A DNA stretch of 64,000 nt, from the NCBI RefSeq assembly GCF_007002745.1, contig NZ_SGNY01000008.1:186001-250000 (forward strand), given 5' to 3'. Positions 17,846 through 27,917 of this stretch are shown here, one piece after another; position 1 is the stretch's first letter, and each line of letters opens with the position of its first letter. Below the pieces are notes generated by a model. That model did not search any database, was not told the DNA's origin, and was given only the letters and a program-made list of their open reading frames with translations. The stretch comes from Martinezella rhizogenes (GTDB lineage: Bacteria; Pseudomonadota; Alphaproteobacteria; Rhizobiales; Rhizobiaceae). The translations under genes were made by a program, and so were the position numbers.

Positions 17846-18868
17846 ATGAAGCCGACAGTTCATGATATTGCCGAGCGCGCAGGCGTCAGCCTCGCCACCA
17901 TCGACCGAGTGCTGAACATGCGTCCGGGCGTCCACGCCGCCACCCGCGCCCGGGTGGAGGCGGCGATTGCCGAGCTTGGTTATGTCCGCGATATCGCCGC
18001 CGCCAATCTGGCCAAGGGCCGCAATTATTCGCTGGTCTTCATCCTGCCGGGCAACGACAATTCCTTCATGGCCACACTCAGGGCCGAGGTGCGGGCTGCC
18101 GCCTCCCGCTCCCATCTGGAGCGCACGGCGATCCGCATCATCGAGGTGCCGCCCTTTAATGCCGCGGCGCTGACCGAGGCACTGGAAGTGGCGCGGCGGG
18201 AAAAACCCTCCGGCGTGGCTTTCGTCGCCACCGATTCGCAAGATGTGGCGGAAGCGGCAGACCGGCTGGCGGAAGACGGCATCGCCACGGTGACGCTGGT
18301 TTCCGATCTTTCCGGCTCACGCCGTGACCATTATGCCGGTGTGGACAATGCCGCGGCGGGGCGCACGGCGGCGAGCCTGATGGGACGTTTCCTCTCCAGC
18401 CGTGGCGGCGATATCGCCGTTGTCGCCGGTTCCATGCTGGTGCGTGACCATCGCGAACGTCTGGAAGGTTTTCGCGCCGTCATCGAGGCTGAATTTCCGC
18501 AATTGCGGCTTCTGCCGGTACTGGAGGGCAAGGATGACCCGGCAACCGTCGAGGCGCTGGTTGCCGGAGCGCTCGGCAATGTCGCGCTGTCAGGCATCTA
18601 CAGCCTCGGCGCCGGTAATCGCGGCCTCATCCGGGCGCTGAGAGCCGCCGGCGGTGAAAGGCCGTTGTCTGTCATTGCCCACGAACTGACGGAAAACACC
18701 GCCAATGCGCTGCGGGAAGGCGTGCTTGACGCCGTGCTCAATCAGGATGCCGGCCACGAGGTGCGCAGCGCCATCCGCGTGTTGAAGGCACGTGCGGACG
18801 GCCAGTCTGTCATCGCGGCGCAGGAACGTATCCGTATCGACATATTCCTCAGGGACAATCTGCCCTGA
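17846..18868 (+). CDS. LacI family transcriptional regulator of xylose genes
   Basis: LacI/GalR-type regulator of 340 residues. The N-terminal helix-turn-helix is canonical (TVHDIAERAGVSLATIDRVL, residues 3-22) and a periplasmic-binding-protein-like sensor domain follows. The ATG at 17846 has GGGGAGGAG seven bases upstream; a longer frame is rejected. The gene reads in the same direction as xylB and xylA and ends 103 bases before xylB, so it probably responds to xylose or xylulose; that is inferred from position. The motif of its operator is not evident; a CTTTTCC-A-GGAAAAG palindrome lies at 18873-18887. Confidence 0.88.
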   Translation: MKPTVHDIAERAGVSLATIDRVLNMRPGVHAATRARVEAAIAELGYVRDIAAANLAKGRNYSLVFILPGNDNSFMATLRAEVRAAASRSHLERTAIRIIEVPPFNAAALTEALEVARREKPSGVAFVATDSQDVAEAADRLAEDGIATVTLVSDLSGSRRDHYAGVDNAAAGRTAASLMGRFLSSRGGDIAVVAGSMLVRDHRERLEGFRAVIEAEFPQLRLLPVLEGKDDPATVEALVAGALGNVALSGIYSLGAGNRGLIRALRAAGGERPLSVIAHELTENTANALREGVLDAVLNQDAGHEVRSAIRVLKARADGQSVIAAQERIRIDIFLRDNLP

Positions 18869-18971
18869 CAAGCTTTTCCAGGAAAAGTGGCCGCCGGTTT
18901 TCCATCCGGAAATGCGGTGACTTTTAAAAAACGCTGAAAGTGGCGCATGGAGCGCCGGAATGGAGAAATAC

Positions 18972-20426
18972 ATGTATCTCGGTCTCGACCTTGGCACTTC
19001 AGGCATCAAAGCCCTGCTGATGGATGGCGATCAGAAGATCGTCGGCTCGGCCAATGGCTCGCTTGAGGTTTCGCGTCCGCATCATGGCTGGTCGGAACAG
19101 AACCCGGCGGACTGGATCGTCGCCACGAAAACCGCCGTTGCTGGCCTGAAGCAGAAGTTCCCGAAAGAGCTTTCCGCCGTAAAGGGCATTGGCCTCTCCG
19201 GCCAGATGCACGGCGCGACGCTTGTTGATGCTGATGGTAAGGTGTTGCGCCCCTGCATCCTGTGGAACGACACGCGTTCCCATGCCGAGGCGGCTGCGCT
19301 CGATGCCGATCCGCGTTTCCGCAAGATCACCGGCAATATCGTCTTCCCCGGTTTCACCGCGCCGAAGCTTGCCTGGGTGGCGAAGAACGAACCTGAAATC
19401 TTTGCGAAAGTGGCGAAGGTACTGCTGCCGAAGGATTATCTTCGTCTGTGGCTGACGGGCGAATATATCTCGGAAATGTCCGACTCCGCCGGCACCTCAT
19501 GGCTCGATACCGGGGCGCGCAAATGGTCGTCCGAACTTCTCGCCGCCACCGGCCTCGATGAAAAACACATGCCGTCGCTGGTGGAAGGCACGGATGAGGC
19601 GGGCGTGCTCCGCGCCGAACTCGCGTCCGAATGGGGCATTTCCGGCCGCACCGTGGTGGCCGGCGGCGCGGGTGACAATGCCGCTTCCGCCTGCGGCATG
19701 GGCACGGTGAAGGAAGGCCACGCCTTCGTGTCGCTTGGCACATCAGGCGTGCTGTTTGCCGCCAACGCGTCTTATCTGCCGAAGCCGGAAAGCGCCGTGC
19801 ACGCCTTCTGCCATGCGCTGCCCAACACCTGGCACCAGATGGGCGTCATCCTCTCCGCCACCGATGCGCTGAACTGGTATTCGCGCCTCACCGGCCAATC
19901 CGCCGCCGATCTGACCGGCGAGCTGGGAGAGACGCTGCTTGCGCCAACCGGCGTTACCTTCGCGCCCTATCTTTCCGGCGAGCGCACACCGCATAATGAC
20001 GCGGCCATTCGCGGCTCCTTCATCGGTCTTTCGCATGAAAGCGACCGCAAGGCGCTGACACAGGCGGTGCTGGAAGGTGTCACCTTTGCCATCCGCGACA
20101 ATCTCGAAGCGCTGAAATCTGCCGGCACCTCAATTTCGCGCGTCACCGCCATCGGCGGTGGTTCGCGTTCGGCCTATTGGCTGGCCTCGATCGCCACCTC
20201 GCTCGGCGTGCCGGTGGATATTCCGGCAGAGGGCGATTTCGGCGCGGCCTTCGGTGCGGCCCGTCTTGGTCTGATTGCCGCGACAGGGGCTGATCCGGTG
20301 GCGGTTTGCTCGCAGCCGGAGACGGCGCGGACGATTGAGCCGGTGTCTGATCTGGCTGGGGCCTATGAGGAGGCTTATCGGCGGTATCACGCGCTTTATC
20401 CGGCTATTCGGGCGCTTTCGCATTGA
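18972..20426 (+). CDS. xylB: Xylulokinase
   Basis: FGGY carbohydrate kinase that phosphorylates D-xylulose with ATP, giving xylulose 5-phosphate for the pentose phosphate pathway. The phosphate-binding loop LGLDLGTSGIKALL is at residues 3-16, GQMHGATLVD follows near 80, and AIGGGSRSAYWLASIA is near 400. The ATG at 18972 sits seven bases after GGAG and gives 484 residues, equal to E. coli XylB; an ATG four codons earlier lacks a ribosome site. xylA follows, but a palindromic element separates them. Confidence 0.95.
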   Translation: MYLGLDLGTSGIKALLMDGDQKIVGSANGSLEVSRPHHGWSEQNPADWIVATKTAVAGLKQKFPKELSAVKGIGLSGQMHGATLVDADGKVLRPCILWNDTRSHAEAAALDADPRFRKITGNIVFPGFTAPKLAWVAKNEPEIFAKVAKVLLPKDYLRLWLTGEYISEMSDSAGTSWLDTGARKWSSELLAATGLDEKHMPSLVEGTDEAGVLRAELASEWGISGRTVVAGGAGDNAASACGMGTVKEGHAFVSLGTSGVLFAANASYLPKPESAVHAFCHALPNTWHQMGVILSATDALNWYSRLTGQSAADLTGELGETLLAPTGVTFAPYLSGERTPHNDAAIRGSFIGLSHESDRKALTQAVLEGVTFAIRDNLEALKSAGTSISRVTAIGGGSRSAYWLASIATSLGVPVDIPAEGDFGAAFGAARLGLIAATGADPVAVCSQPETARTIEPVSDLAGAYEEAYRRYHALYPAIRALSH

Positions 20427-20440
20427 GGTATTGGGGGTGT

Positions 20441-20587
20441 GGCTACCCCCCTCTGTCCTGCCGGACATCTCCCCCACAAGGGGGGAGATCGACAAGCGGC
20501 GGACACCTCGCCCATGGAACGAGCGAGTACGGCATCTGATCTCCCCCCTTGTGGGGGAGATGTCCGGCAGGACAGAGGGGGGTAACC
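20441..20587. repeat. Intergenic palindromic element, family A, copy 2
   Basis: Inverted arms of about 50 bp, beginning GGCTACCCCCCTCTGTCCTG and ending in the near complement finishing GGTAACC. The centre, read on the minus strand, matches that of copy 1 at 9072-9220 (TTCCATGGGC, AGGTGTC, GCCGCTTGTC), so this copy is inverted relative to it. Its arms carry compensated changes (CTGTCCTGCCGGACA here, CTGCCCTGCCGGGCA there). It lies between xylB and xylA, where it could change operon read-through or mRNA stability. Confidence 0.9.
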
Positions 20588-20632
20588 GAACCCTCCGGCA
20601 TTTCATCTAGACCCACCATAGGAGGACCCACC

Positions 20633-21943
20633 ATGAGCACAGGTTTTTTCGGCGACATCGCCAAGATCAAATATGAAGGCCCCGACAGCACCAACCCGCT
20701 GGCCTTCCGCCACTATAACCCCGATGAAATCGTTGCCGGCAAGCGTATGGAAGACCACCTGCGTTTCGCGGTGGCCTACTGGCACACCTTCACCTGGCCG
20801 GGCGGTGACCCCTTCGGCGGCCAGACGTTTGAGCGCCCGTGGTTCGAGGACACCATGCAGGCTGCGAAGCTGAAGGCCGATGTCGCTTTCGAATTCTTCT
20901 CTCTGCTTGGTTCTCCGTTTTATTGCTTCCATGACGCCGATGTGCGTCCGGAAGGCAAAAACTTTGCTGAGAACACGAAGAACCTCAACGAAATCGTTGA
21001 TTATTTTGCCGAAAAGCAGGCGCAGACCGGCGTGAAACTGCTGTGGGGCACGGCGAACCTTTTCTCCAACCGGCGTTTCATGTCCGGTGCGGCAACCAAT
21101 CCAGACCCGGATGTCTTTGCATTCTCCGCCGCCACGGTGAAGACCTGCATGGACGCCACCAAGAAGCTCGGCGGCGCGAACTACGTTCTGTGGGGTGGCC
21201 GCGAAGGTTACGAGACCCTGCTCAACACCGATCTGTCGCGTGAACTCGACCAGCTGGGCCGTTTCCTCAATCTGGTGGTGGAATATAAATACAAGATCGG
21301 CTTTGAGGGCACGATCCTGATCGAGCCAAAACCGCAGGAGCCGACCAAGCACCAGTACGACTATGACGTCGCCACCGTTTACGCCTTCCTGCAGAAGAAC
21401 GGCCTGGAAAAGGAAGTGAAGGTCAATATCGAGCAGGGCCATGCCATCCTTGCCGGCCATTCCTTCGAACATGAGCTGGCCATGGCCAATGCCTTCGGCA
21501 TTTTCGGCTCCATCGACATGAACCGCAACGATTACCAGTCCGGCTGGGATACCGACCAGTTCCCCAACAACGTGCCGGAAATGGCGCTCGCCTATTACCA
21601 CGTGCTTGCCGGTGGCGGCTTCAAGAATGGCGGCACCAATTTCGATTCCAAACTGCGTCGCCAGTCGCTCGATCCGCAGGACCTGCTGATCGGTCATATC
21701 GGCGGTATGGATTGCTGCGCCCGTGGCCTGAAGGCGGCGGCGAAGATGGTCGAGGACGGCGCGCTGTCGAAGCCACTTGCGGAGCGTTATGCCAAGTGGG
21801 ATTCGCCGGAGGCCCAGAAGATGCTGCGCGGCGAACTGAAGCTCGACGAGATTACCGCGCTGGTGGAGCGGGAGGATATCAATCCCGAGCCGAAATCCGG
21901 TCGTCAGGAATATCTGGAGAACGTCGTCAATCGTTACGTCTGA
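20633..21943 (+). CDS. xylA: Xylose isomerase
   Basis: Xylose isomerase, converting D-xylose to D-xylulose, of the long class II type (436 residues). Metal and substrate motifs are present: [32 protein letters not shown] (metal glutamate near residue 230), [18 protein letters not shown] and [20 protein letters not shown]. The ATG at 20633 follows AGGAGG. It completes the xylose route with xylB; no xylose transporter is adjacent, so uptake must be encoded elsewhere. Confidence 0.97.
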   Translation: MSTGFFGDIAKIKYEGPDSTNPLAFRHYNPDEIVAGKRMEDHLRFAVAYWHTFTWPGGDPFGGQTFERPWFEDTMQAAKLKADVAFEFFSLLGSPFYCFHDADVRPEGKNFAENTKNLNEIVDYFAEKQAQTGVKLLWGTANLFSNRRFMSGAATNPDPDVFAFSAATVKTCMDATKKLGGANYVLWGGREGYETLLNTDLSRELDQLGRFLNLVVEYKYKIGFEGTILIEPKPQEPTKHQYDYDVATVYAFLQKNGLEKEVKVNIEQGHAILAGHSFEHELAMANAFGIFGSIDMNRNDYQSGWDTDQFPNNVPEMALAYYHVLAGGGFKNGGTNFDSKLRRQSLDPQDLLIGHIGGMDCCARGLKAAAKMVEDGALSKPLAERYAKWDSPEAQKMLRGELKLDEITALVEREDINPEPKSGRQEYLENVVNRYV

Positions 21944-21970
21944 CGCGCAAGTCCATTGTTGAAAAAGCGG

Positions 21971-21996
21971 GGCGGGGGATCATCTCCCGCCTTTTT
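21971..21996. terminator. Terminator after xylA, possibly bidirectional
   Basis: Stem GGCGGG / CCCGCC with loop GGATCATCT-like bases, followed by five T on the plus strand and preceded by a run of A (GAAAAAGC), which would give T on the minus strand. Confidence 0.75.
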
Positions 21997-22112
21997 CATG
22001 CGCTGTCCATGGCGATCTTGCGCCGGTCTCTCGCCTCCTGTTGTTGCGCAATTGTCACAATCTCCAGCCGTACGTCCTCGGCATTGGTCAATGCCGCAAC
22101 GGTTTGATCCAT
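21996..22112 (-). CDS. Possible 38-residue ORF
   Basis: A short open frame starting ATG 22112, MDQTVAALTNAEDVRLE and ending DRRKIAMDSA. It is preceded by GGGAGA about ten bases upstream and ends exactly at the bidirectional terminator after xylA, which argues for a real transcript. The peptide is polar, predicted mostly helical, with a QQQEARDRR segment. I recognise no family; it may be chance. Confidence 0.3.
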   Translation of the reverse strand: MDQTVAALTNAEDVRLEIVTIAQQQEARDRRKIAMDSA

Positions 22113-22315
22113 CTCAATTGGTGTCTCCCGCCCTTCGCCATAGTGGCCGCGACGGTCGTGGCACCGAGGATTCGCAGCCAGCCGTCATCAGCCGGTTTCT
22201 GGGTTGCCCGGTGACGGCTGCGGCATCGGCAAGTTCCGATGCGCCGCTTCGAGAAGGTGAGACGCGCCCTGGGGAATGTCCGAACGGATGCAGGCTGCGC
22301 TAAAGGAGAGATGGA
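22113..22315. other. Intergenic region before ompW
   Basis: About 200 bases with no gene I can support. A ribosome site AAAGGAGAG precedes the ompW ATG. A long frame on the minus strand through here is the shadow of ompW. No clear operator or promoter was found. Confidence 0.4.
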
Positions 22316-23014
22316 ATGACGAACAGGAACAAAAGAACCGCCTTGCTTGCCAGCGTCGCGGTTAGCGCTGCGGCGATGCTGGTATCGGCCAATGCCATGG
22401 CCGCCGATCTGGCCCCGGCCGCCCCGGCGCCCACCGCCGAAGAGGCGATTGCGGCGGCAAGCCCGTGGATGCTGCGCGTGCGCGGTCTCGGCGTCATCAC
22501 CAATGACAGCGGCAGCGTCGACGGCGTGCCCGGTGCCGGCCTTTCCTATTCCGATACGGTGATCCCGGAACTCGACATCACCTATTTCTTCACGCCGAAT
22601 TTTGCCGCCGAACTCATTCTCGGCACCACCTATGCCAAGATTAACGGCGAGGGTGTGCTGGCCGGCACGCCGGTTGGCAAGACATGGCTGCTGCCGCCGA
22701 CGCTGACACTGCAATATCACTTCACCGATTTCGGCGCCTTCAAGCCCTATGTCGGTGCGGGCGTGAACTATTCGCTGTTCTACAACCAGTCCGAACAGCC
22801 CGGTTTCAGCAATCTTGATGTCAAGAACAAGCTCGGTGCTGCCGTGCAGGTCGGTTTCGACTATATGCTGGACGAACATTGGGGCGTGAACTTCGACGTG
22901 AAAAAAATCTTCCTGAAGACCGACTGGACCGCCGAACTGGGCGGCACGCCGATCAGCGGCAAGGCCAGGCTCGACCCCTGGCTGATCGGTGCCGGTATCA
23001 CCTATCGCTTCTGA
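22316..23014 (+). CDS. OmpW family outer membrane protein
   Basis: Eight-stranded outer-membrane beta-barrel of 232 residues. A signal peptide of about 30 residues (LLASVAVSAAAMLVSANAMA) is followed by a mature part typical of OmpW: VIPELDITYFFTPNFAAELI, LPPTLTLQYHF, KPYVGAGVNYSLFY, DEHWGVNFDVKKIFL and a terminal aromatic residue, YRF. OmpW forms a narrow hydrophobic channel for small molecules. Good ribosome site AAAGGAGAG. No link to its neighbours is evident. Confidence 0.93.
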   Translation: MTNRNKRTALLASVAVSAAAMLVSANAMAADLAPAAPAPTAEEAIAAASPWMLRVRGLGVITNDSGSVDGVPGAGLSYSDTVIPELDITYFFTPNFAAELILGTTYAKINGEGVLAGTPVGKTWLLPPTLTLQYHFTDFGAFKPYVGAGVNYSLFYNQSEQPGFSNLDVKNKLGAAVQVGFDYMLDEHWGVNFDVKKIFLKTDWTAELGGTPISGKARLDPWLIGAGITYRF

Positions 23015-23225
23015 TTCCGGGACGCGCTTCAGCGCCGCCTTTGACGGGCGGCCCGTTCTGAGTTATACGGACGGCCACGGGCAGAGAGCCCCGGCCGTCC
23101 GCAGGCATTTATGCCCCTGGTGAAGCTCTCATCCTTGAAAACGGTCATCCCCATGTTTTGCATGTCGTCGATGGCAACGCGGACCCCCTTCGGAAAATTC
23201 GGCATGTCAATGTTGGAGAACCGTT

Positions 23226-23669
23226 ATGAACGTGTCCAAACCGCTTCCCGCCCTTGAGGGGCTGAAAGAGCAGGCAAAACGCCTGCGTGCCGCCCTTGAG
23301 GAACAGGGGCAGGCAATCACCCACTCAAAGGCGCTGGAACTCATCGCCGCGCAATATGGCTTCCGCGACTGGAACACTCTGCACGCAGCAGCCGGCAACC
23401 GCCCCGCCTTCAATCCATATCTTCTGGGTTCGAGAGTGGAAGGCCTTTATCTAGGCCAGCCTTTCGTCGCCTCCGTGCTGGGTGTCCAGGCGCTCGGCGG
23501 TGACCCGGAACGCTATCGGCTCACCCTGCATCTGGATGATCCCGTCGACGTCGTGACCTTCGAAAGCTTCTCCGCCTTCCGGCAACGCGTCCACTGCAAT
23601 ATCGACACATCCGGCCGCACCGTGGAGAAAACCTCCAACGGCCGGCCGCAGGTGGAGCTGGTGTGGTAG
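23226..23669 (+). CDS. Glyoxalase-superfamily-type protein
   Basis: A 147-residue soluble protein. Its first 55 residues hold a helical motif, LKEQAKRLRAALEEQG followed by THSKALELIAAQYGFRDWNT, that I have seen in small proteins annotated as glyoxalase superfamily. The later part (GLYLGQPFVASVLGVQALG, DDPVDVVTFESFSAFRQRV) looks like a beta-rich domain. No metal-binding motif is clear. A GTTGGAGAA ribosome site precedes the ATG. Function is unknown; the convergent ugp operon ends across a shared terminator. Confidence 0.7.
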   Translation: MNVSKPLPALEGLKEQAKRLRAALEEQGQAITHSKALELIAAQYGFRDWNTLHAAAGNRPAFNPYLLGSRVEGLYLGQPFVASVLGVQALGGDPERYRLTLHLDDPVDVVTFESFSAFRQRVHCNIDTSGRTVEKTSNGRPQVELVW

Positions 23670-23698
23670 GGAGCTGCCGGAGGTATCTAGCGATACAA

Positions 23699-23730
23699 GA
23701 ACACCCGCCGAAGGGCGGGTGTTCGATTTT
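23699..23730. terminator. Bidirectional terminator
   Basis: Perfect 11-bp stem GAACACCCGCC / GGCGGGTGTTC with loop GAAG and GATTTT to the right, between the 147-codon gene and the convergent ugpC. Confidence 0.85.
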
Positions 23731-23741
23731 CGTCGATAAGT

Positions 23742-24803
23742 TTAGATCCGCTTGCCCGTCGTATCGAACAGATGGAAATTCTTTGCCTGTGCGGCGATCT
23801 TCAGTGTCTCGCCAATGCCCAGCTGGGAGCGACCGGGAACTCGGAAGACGATGGTGGTGCCATCGGCGAAGGAGCCGTGTACATAGCTTTCCGCCCCCAC
23901 CAGTTCCACGGCATCCACCTGCACGGTGCCGGTGAAGGCGGCGTCGGCCGGGGCTTCGGTGGCAAGCGTGATGTCTTCCGGGCGAATGCCGAGTGTGGCG
24001 ACGGTCTGCGGTAGTGCTGTAACACCGTTCACCGACCAGCCGGTAGAGCTATTGGACGAAGCCGTGCCGTGCGCCAGAAGGTTCATGGAGGGCGAACCGA
24101 TGAAGGTGGCGACGAAGGTGGTCGCCGGCTTCTCATAAAGCTCGATCGGCGTGCCCATCTGCTCGATGCGGCCGGCATTCAGCACCACCAGCCGATCGGC
24201 GAGCGTCATGGCCTCCATCTGGTCATGGGTGACATAAACGCTTGTCGTGGCGAGCGAGCGTTGCAGGCGGCGTATCTCCACCCGCATCTGCACGCGCAGC
24301 TTGGCATCGAGGTTGGAGAGCGGCTCGTCGAACAGGAAGGCGGCCGGCTTGCGCACGATGGCGCGGCCCATGGCCACGCGCTGGCGCTGGCCGCCGGAAA
24401 GCTGGCGCGGCTTGCGCTCCAGGAACTGCTCGATCTCCAGCGCCTTGGCCGCCTCGGTGATGCGCCGCTCGATCTCCTCCTTCGGCGTGTTGCGGTTCTT
24501 CAGTCCATAGGCAAGGTTCTGGCGCACCGTCATATGCGGATAAAGCGCATAGTTCTGGAACACCATGGCGATGTCGCGGTCGGAGGGTTCGAGATCGTTG
24601 ACGACGCGGTCGCCGATGACGATCTCGCCGCCCGATATGCTTTCCAGCCCGGCGATCATGCGCAGCAGCGTGGATTTTCCGCAGCCGGAGGGGCCGACCA
24701 GCACGATCATTTCGCCATCGGCGATGTCCATCGATACGCCCTTGATAGCATCGACATTGCCGCCATAAACCTTGCGGACGTCTTTCAGCGCAATTTTTGC
24801 CAT
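23742..24803 (-). CDS. ugpC: sn-Glycerol-3-phosphate ABC transporter ATP-binding protein UgpC
   Basis: MalK-type ATPase of 353 residues energising glycerol-3-phosphate (and often glycerophosphodiester) import. Walker [10 protein letters not shown] is near residue 37, signature [15 protein letters not shown] near 134, Walker [15 protein letters not shown] near 154, and the MalK-like regulatory domain fills residues 235-353 ([10 protein letters not shown]). The gene is last in ugpBAEC and its start overlaps the ugpE stop by one base. In enterobacteria this operon is under PhoB control; no PHO box was seen here. Confidence 0.92.
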   Translation of the reverse strand: MAKIALKDVRKVYGGNVDAIKGVSMDIADGEMIVLVGPSGCGKSTLLRMIAGLESISGGEIVIGDRVVNDLEPSDRDIAMVFQNYALYPHMTVRQNLAYGLKNRNTPKEEIERRITEAAKALEIEQFLERKPRQLSGGQRQRVAMGRAIVRKPAAFLFDEPLSNLDAKLRVQMRVEIRRLQRSLATTSVYVTHDQMEAMTLADRLVVLNAGRIEQMGTPIELYEKPATTFVATFIGSPSMNLLAHGTASSNSSTGWSVNGVTALPQTVATLGIRPEDITLATEAPADAAFTGTVQVDAVELVGAESYVHGSFADGTTIVFRVPGRSQLGIGETLKIAAQAKNFHLFDTTGKRI

Positions 24804-25651
24804 TATTTTTCGGTCTCCACCAAACCTTTGACGAACCAGCGCTGCATCAGCACCACAACCATAATCGGGGGGATGATGGCGAGGATCGCCGTCACCATCA
24901 CATAATTCCAGGGCGTCGAAGCGTCGGTGAAATCCACCATGCGCTTGAGGCCGATGATGATCGTGTTCATCTTGGCGTCGTTGGTCACGAGCAGCGGCCA
25001 GAGATACTGGGTCCAGCCATAGATGAACAGGATCACGAATAGGGCGGCGATATTGGTTCTCGACAGCGGCAGCAGAATATCGCGCATGAAGCGGAACGGA
25101 CCGGCATTGTCGATACGCGCCGCCTCGACCAGTTCACCGGGAATGGTCAGGAAGAACTGCCGGAACAGGAACGTCGCCGTCGCAGATGCCATCAGCGGCA
25201 GCGTCAGTCCCGCATAGGTATCGATCAACCCAAGATCGACGATGACCTTGTAGGTGGGCAGGATACGCACTTCCACCGGCAGCATGAGCGTGATGAAGAT
25301 CATCCAGAAAAAGCCCATGCGGAAGGGGAAGCGGAAGAAGACGATGGCGAAGGCCGACAGGAACGAGATGACGATCTTGCCGATGGCGATGGCGAGCGCC
25401 ACGACGAAGCTGTTGAACAGCAGCCGCTCGAGGCTGACGCCAACCACTCTTTCGACGCCGCCGGCCATGGCGTCGGTGTAATTGGCGCCCAGATGATCGC
25501 CGGGCAAAAGCGACATGGGCGGGCGGATGATATCCGTCGACGTCATGGAAGAAGCGACGAAGGTGTAATAGATCGGGAAGGCCACAACGATGATGCCGAG
25601 AATGAGCATCAGATGGGCGACCATGCGCGCGACCGGGCGATTTTCAATCAT
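24803..25651 (-). CDS. ugpE: sn-Glycerol-3-phosphate ABC transporter permease UgpE
   Basis: MalG-like inner-membrane permease of 282 residues with six predicted helices. The ABC coupling motif is [22 protein letters not shown] near residue 190. The ATG at 25651 ([11 protein letters not shown]) is used; the longer frame runs into ugpA and is not conserved. It lies 10 bases downstream of the ugpA stop and abuts ugpC. Together with UgpA it forms the membrane channel. Confidence 0.92.
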   Translation of the reverse strand: MIENRPVARMVAHLMLILGIIVVAFPIYYTFVASSMTSTDIIRPPMSLLPGDHLGANYTDAMAGGVERVVGVSLERLLFNSFVVALAIAIGKIVISFLSAFAIVFFRFPFRMGFFWMIFITLMLPVEVRILPTYKVIVDLGLIDTYAGLTLPLMASATATFLFRQFFLTIPGELVEAARIDNAGPFRFMRDILLPLSRTNIAALFVILFIYGWTQYLWPLLVTNDAKMNTIIIGLKRMVDFTDASTPWNYVMVTAILAIIPPIMVVVLMQRWFVKGLVETEK

Positions 25652-25661
25652 TGTGAAATCC

Positions 25662-26543
25662 TCAGCCGTAATGCACGCGCTTCTCGACGAAGCGGAACTG
25701 GAAGGCGGTGAGCGCAATGACGATCACCATCAGGATGACCGATTGCGCGGCGGAAGAGCCGAGGTTCAGGTTCACGAAGCCATCATTATAGACCTTGTAG
25801 ACCAGCGTTTCCGTCGCCTTGGCGGGGCCGCCGCCGGTGACGGCATGGATGATGCCGAAGGTATCGAAGAAGGCGTAAACCGTGTTGACGACCAGAAGGA
25901 AGAAGGTTGTCGGCGCCAGCAGCGGGAAAACGATGGTCCAGAAGCGCCGGGAACCGCGCGCGCCGTCAATGGAGGCGGCTTCCAGCAATGATTTCGGAAT
26001 TGCCTGCAAGCCTGCGACAAAGAACAGGAAATTATAGCTGATCTGCTTCCACGCAGCGGCGGCCACCACCAGCAGCATGGCCTGATTACCGTCAAGCAGC
26101 GGGTCCCACATGATGCCGTTGCGGCGCAGGATATAAGAGAAGGTGCCCATGGCGGGGTTGAACATGAACAGCCACAACATGCCGGCGACGGCAGGCGCCA
26201 CGGCATAGGGCATGATCATCATGGTGCGGTAAAAGCCCTTGCCGCGCACCACCCGGTCAGCCGCTGTTGCCAGAAGCAGCGCAAGTCCCATGGAGACGAG
26301 CGCGGTCAGCACGCTGAAGATGACGGTGACGTGCAGGGAGTTGAGATAGCTCTCATCTGACAGCACGGCGGAAAAATTGGCCAGCCCGACGAAATTGCTG
26401 TTCAGCCCGAAGGCGTCCTCGCGCATGGTCGACTGGTAGAGCGCCTGGCTTGCGGGCCAGAAGAAAAAGACCACCGTCAGGATGATCTGCGGTGCGACCA
26501 GCAGATAAGGCAGGATCTTGTTGGGGAATACGACGCTTTGCAC
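25662..26543 (-). CDS. ugpA: sn-Glycerol-3-phosphate ABC transporter permease UgpA
   Basis: MalF-like permease of 293 residues with six helices and the coupling motif [20 protein letters not shown] near residue 200. I assign a GTG start at 26543 (read as [15 protein letters not shown]): AGGAG lies six bases upstream, and the homologous enterobacterial protein starts at the same place relative to the FxNKxLPY motif. An ATG at 26579 would put the ribosome site inside the gene. Confidence 0.92.
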   Translation of the reverse strand: MQSVVFPNKILPYLLVAPQIILTVVFFFWPASQALYQSTMREDAFGLNSNFVGLANFSAVLSDESYLNSLHVTVIFSVLTALVSMGLALLLATAADRVVRGKGFYRTMMIMPYAVAPAVAGMLWLFMFNPAMGTFSYILRRNGIMWDPLLDGNQAMLLVVAAAAWKQISYNFLFFVAGLQAIPKSLLEAASIDGARGSRRFWTIVFPLLAPTTFFLLVVNTVYAFFDTFGIIHAVTGGGPAKATETLVYKVYNDGFVNLNLGSSAAQSVILMVIVIALTAFQFRFVEKRVHYG

Positions 26544-26612
26544 GGCGATCTCCTGATGAGATGGAAACGCCGCCCGCACCCTTTTGAGAATGCGGGCGGT
26601 GGCAGGGATCGT

Positions 26613-27917
26613 TTAGTTGCCGGCGGCCTGCTTGATGGCTGCGTCACCACGCTCGACGATCTTGTCGAGGGCGGCTTTCGCGTCCTGCTTGCCGGCCAGC
26701 ATCGCCTCGAACTCTTCGTTCATGATGTCGCGCACCTGCGGCAGGTTCACGAGGCGCACGCCCTTGGAGTTTTCTGTCGGCGGCTTGCCCATCATCTGCA
26801 GCAGCGGCGTTTCGCGGGCAGGGTTCTTGTCGTAGAAGCCGGATTTCTTGGTTTCCTCATAGGCCGCGATCGTTACCGGCATGTAGCCGGAGACCTGATG
26901 CAGGCGAGACTGGATCTTGGTCTGCGAGAGGAAATGGAAGAATTCGGCAACGCCCTTATATTCAGCGTCGCTCTTGCCACCGAAGACCCAGAGGCTGGCG
27001 CCGCCGGGAATGGTGTTCTGCGGACCATGGCCTTCGTAATAGGGCAGCTGGCCAATTCCGTAATTCATGCCGGTCTTGACGATATCGCCAAGGCCGCCGG
27101 AGGATTCGGTCAGGATGCCGCATTCGCCGGACATGAACAGCTGCTTGGCTTCGGAGGTGCGTCCGCCATAACGGAAGGTGCCGTCCTTGGCGAGATCGGC
27201 GATCGCCTGGAAATGCTCGACGAACAGCGGCGCATTGACCGCAAGCTTCACATCCGTACCACCAAGCCCGTTTTCATTGCTGCCATAGGACACGTTGTTC
27301 CAGGCGGCGAAGTTTTCGGTCTGGATCCAGGTAAGCCAGGTGGAGGTGAAACCGCACTGCGCGGCACCGCTGGTCTTGATCTTCTTGGCGGCTTCGAAAA
27401 CTTCCGGCCAGGTCTTCGGCGGGTTGGCCGGGTCAAGGCCTGCCTTCTGGAAGGTGTCCTTGTTGTAATAGAGGATCGGCGAGGATGAATTGTAAGGGAA
27501 GGACAGCATGGTGCCGTCGGGCTTGGAATAATAAGCGACGATGCCGGCCAGATATTCATCCTTGTTGAAGGTGTAGCCACCTTCCTTCAGCACATCCGCC
27601 ACTGGCTTGATGGCACCGGCGGCACCCATCATCACGCCGGAGCCGGCGTCGAAGACCTGAATGATAGCCGGCGGCTGCTTGGCGCGGAATGCGGCGATGC
27701 CGGCATTCAGCGTTTCCGGATAGGTGCCCTTGAACACGGGCGTGATCTTGTAGTCTTTCTGGCTTTCGTTGAACTCTTTCGCAAGCGCGTCCACGACTTC
27801 GTTATTGGCGCCGGTCATGGCGTGCCACCACTGGATCTCCGTCGCAGCGAAAGCATTCGATGTGACAAAAAACGAAAGCGCGGATGCCGCAGCAAGGCGG
27901 TAGCTGAGTTTTTTCAA
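26613..27917 (-). CDS. ugpB: sn-Glycerol-3-phosphate-binding periplasmic protein UgpB
   Basis: Periplasmic substrate-binding protein of 434 residues. The signal peptide is MKKLSYRLAAASALSFFVTS with cleavage after AFA, followed by the family start TEIQWWHAMTGANNEVVD. Ligand-site stretches SFPYNSSSPILYYNKD and GGASLWVFGGK are visible. The start is probably TTG at 27917: GGGAGG sits seven bases upstream, and the alternative ATG at 27932 is too close to any ribosome site. It heads ugpBAEC; 69 bases separate it from ugpA. Confidence 0.92.
   Translation of the reverse strand: MKKLSYRLAAASALSFFVTSNAFAATEIQWWHAMTGANNEVVDALAKEFNESQKDYKITPVFKGTYPETLNAGIAAFRAKQPPAIIQVFDAGSGVMMGAAGAIKPVADVLKEGGYTFNKDEYLAGIVAYYSKPDGTMLSFPYNSSSPILYYNKDTFQKAGLDPANPPKTWPEVFEAAKKIKTSGAAQCGFTSTWLTWIQTENFAAWNNVSYGSNENGLGGTDVKLAVNAPLFVEHFQAIADLAKDGTFRYGGRTSEAKQLFMSGECGILTESSGGLGDIVKTGMNYGIGQLPYYEGHGPQNTIPGGASLWVFGGKSDAEYKGVAEFFHFLSQTKIQSRLHQVSGYMPVTIAAYEETKKSGFYDKNPARETPLLQMMGKPPTENSKGVRLVNLPQVRDIMNEEFEAMLAGKQDAKAALDKIVERGDAAIKQAAGN

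Noticed and set aside
22088..22879. 263-codon minus-strand frame opposite ompW
   Set aside because: The ompW reading has a signal peptide, beta-strands and ribosome site; the antisense frame has none of these.
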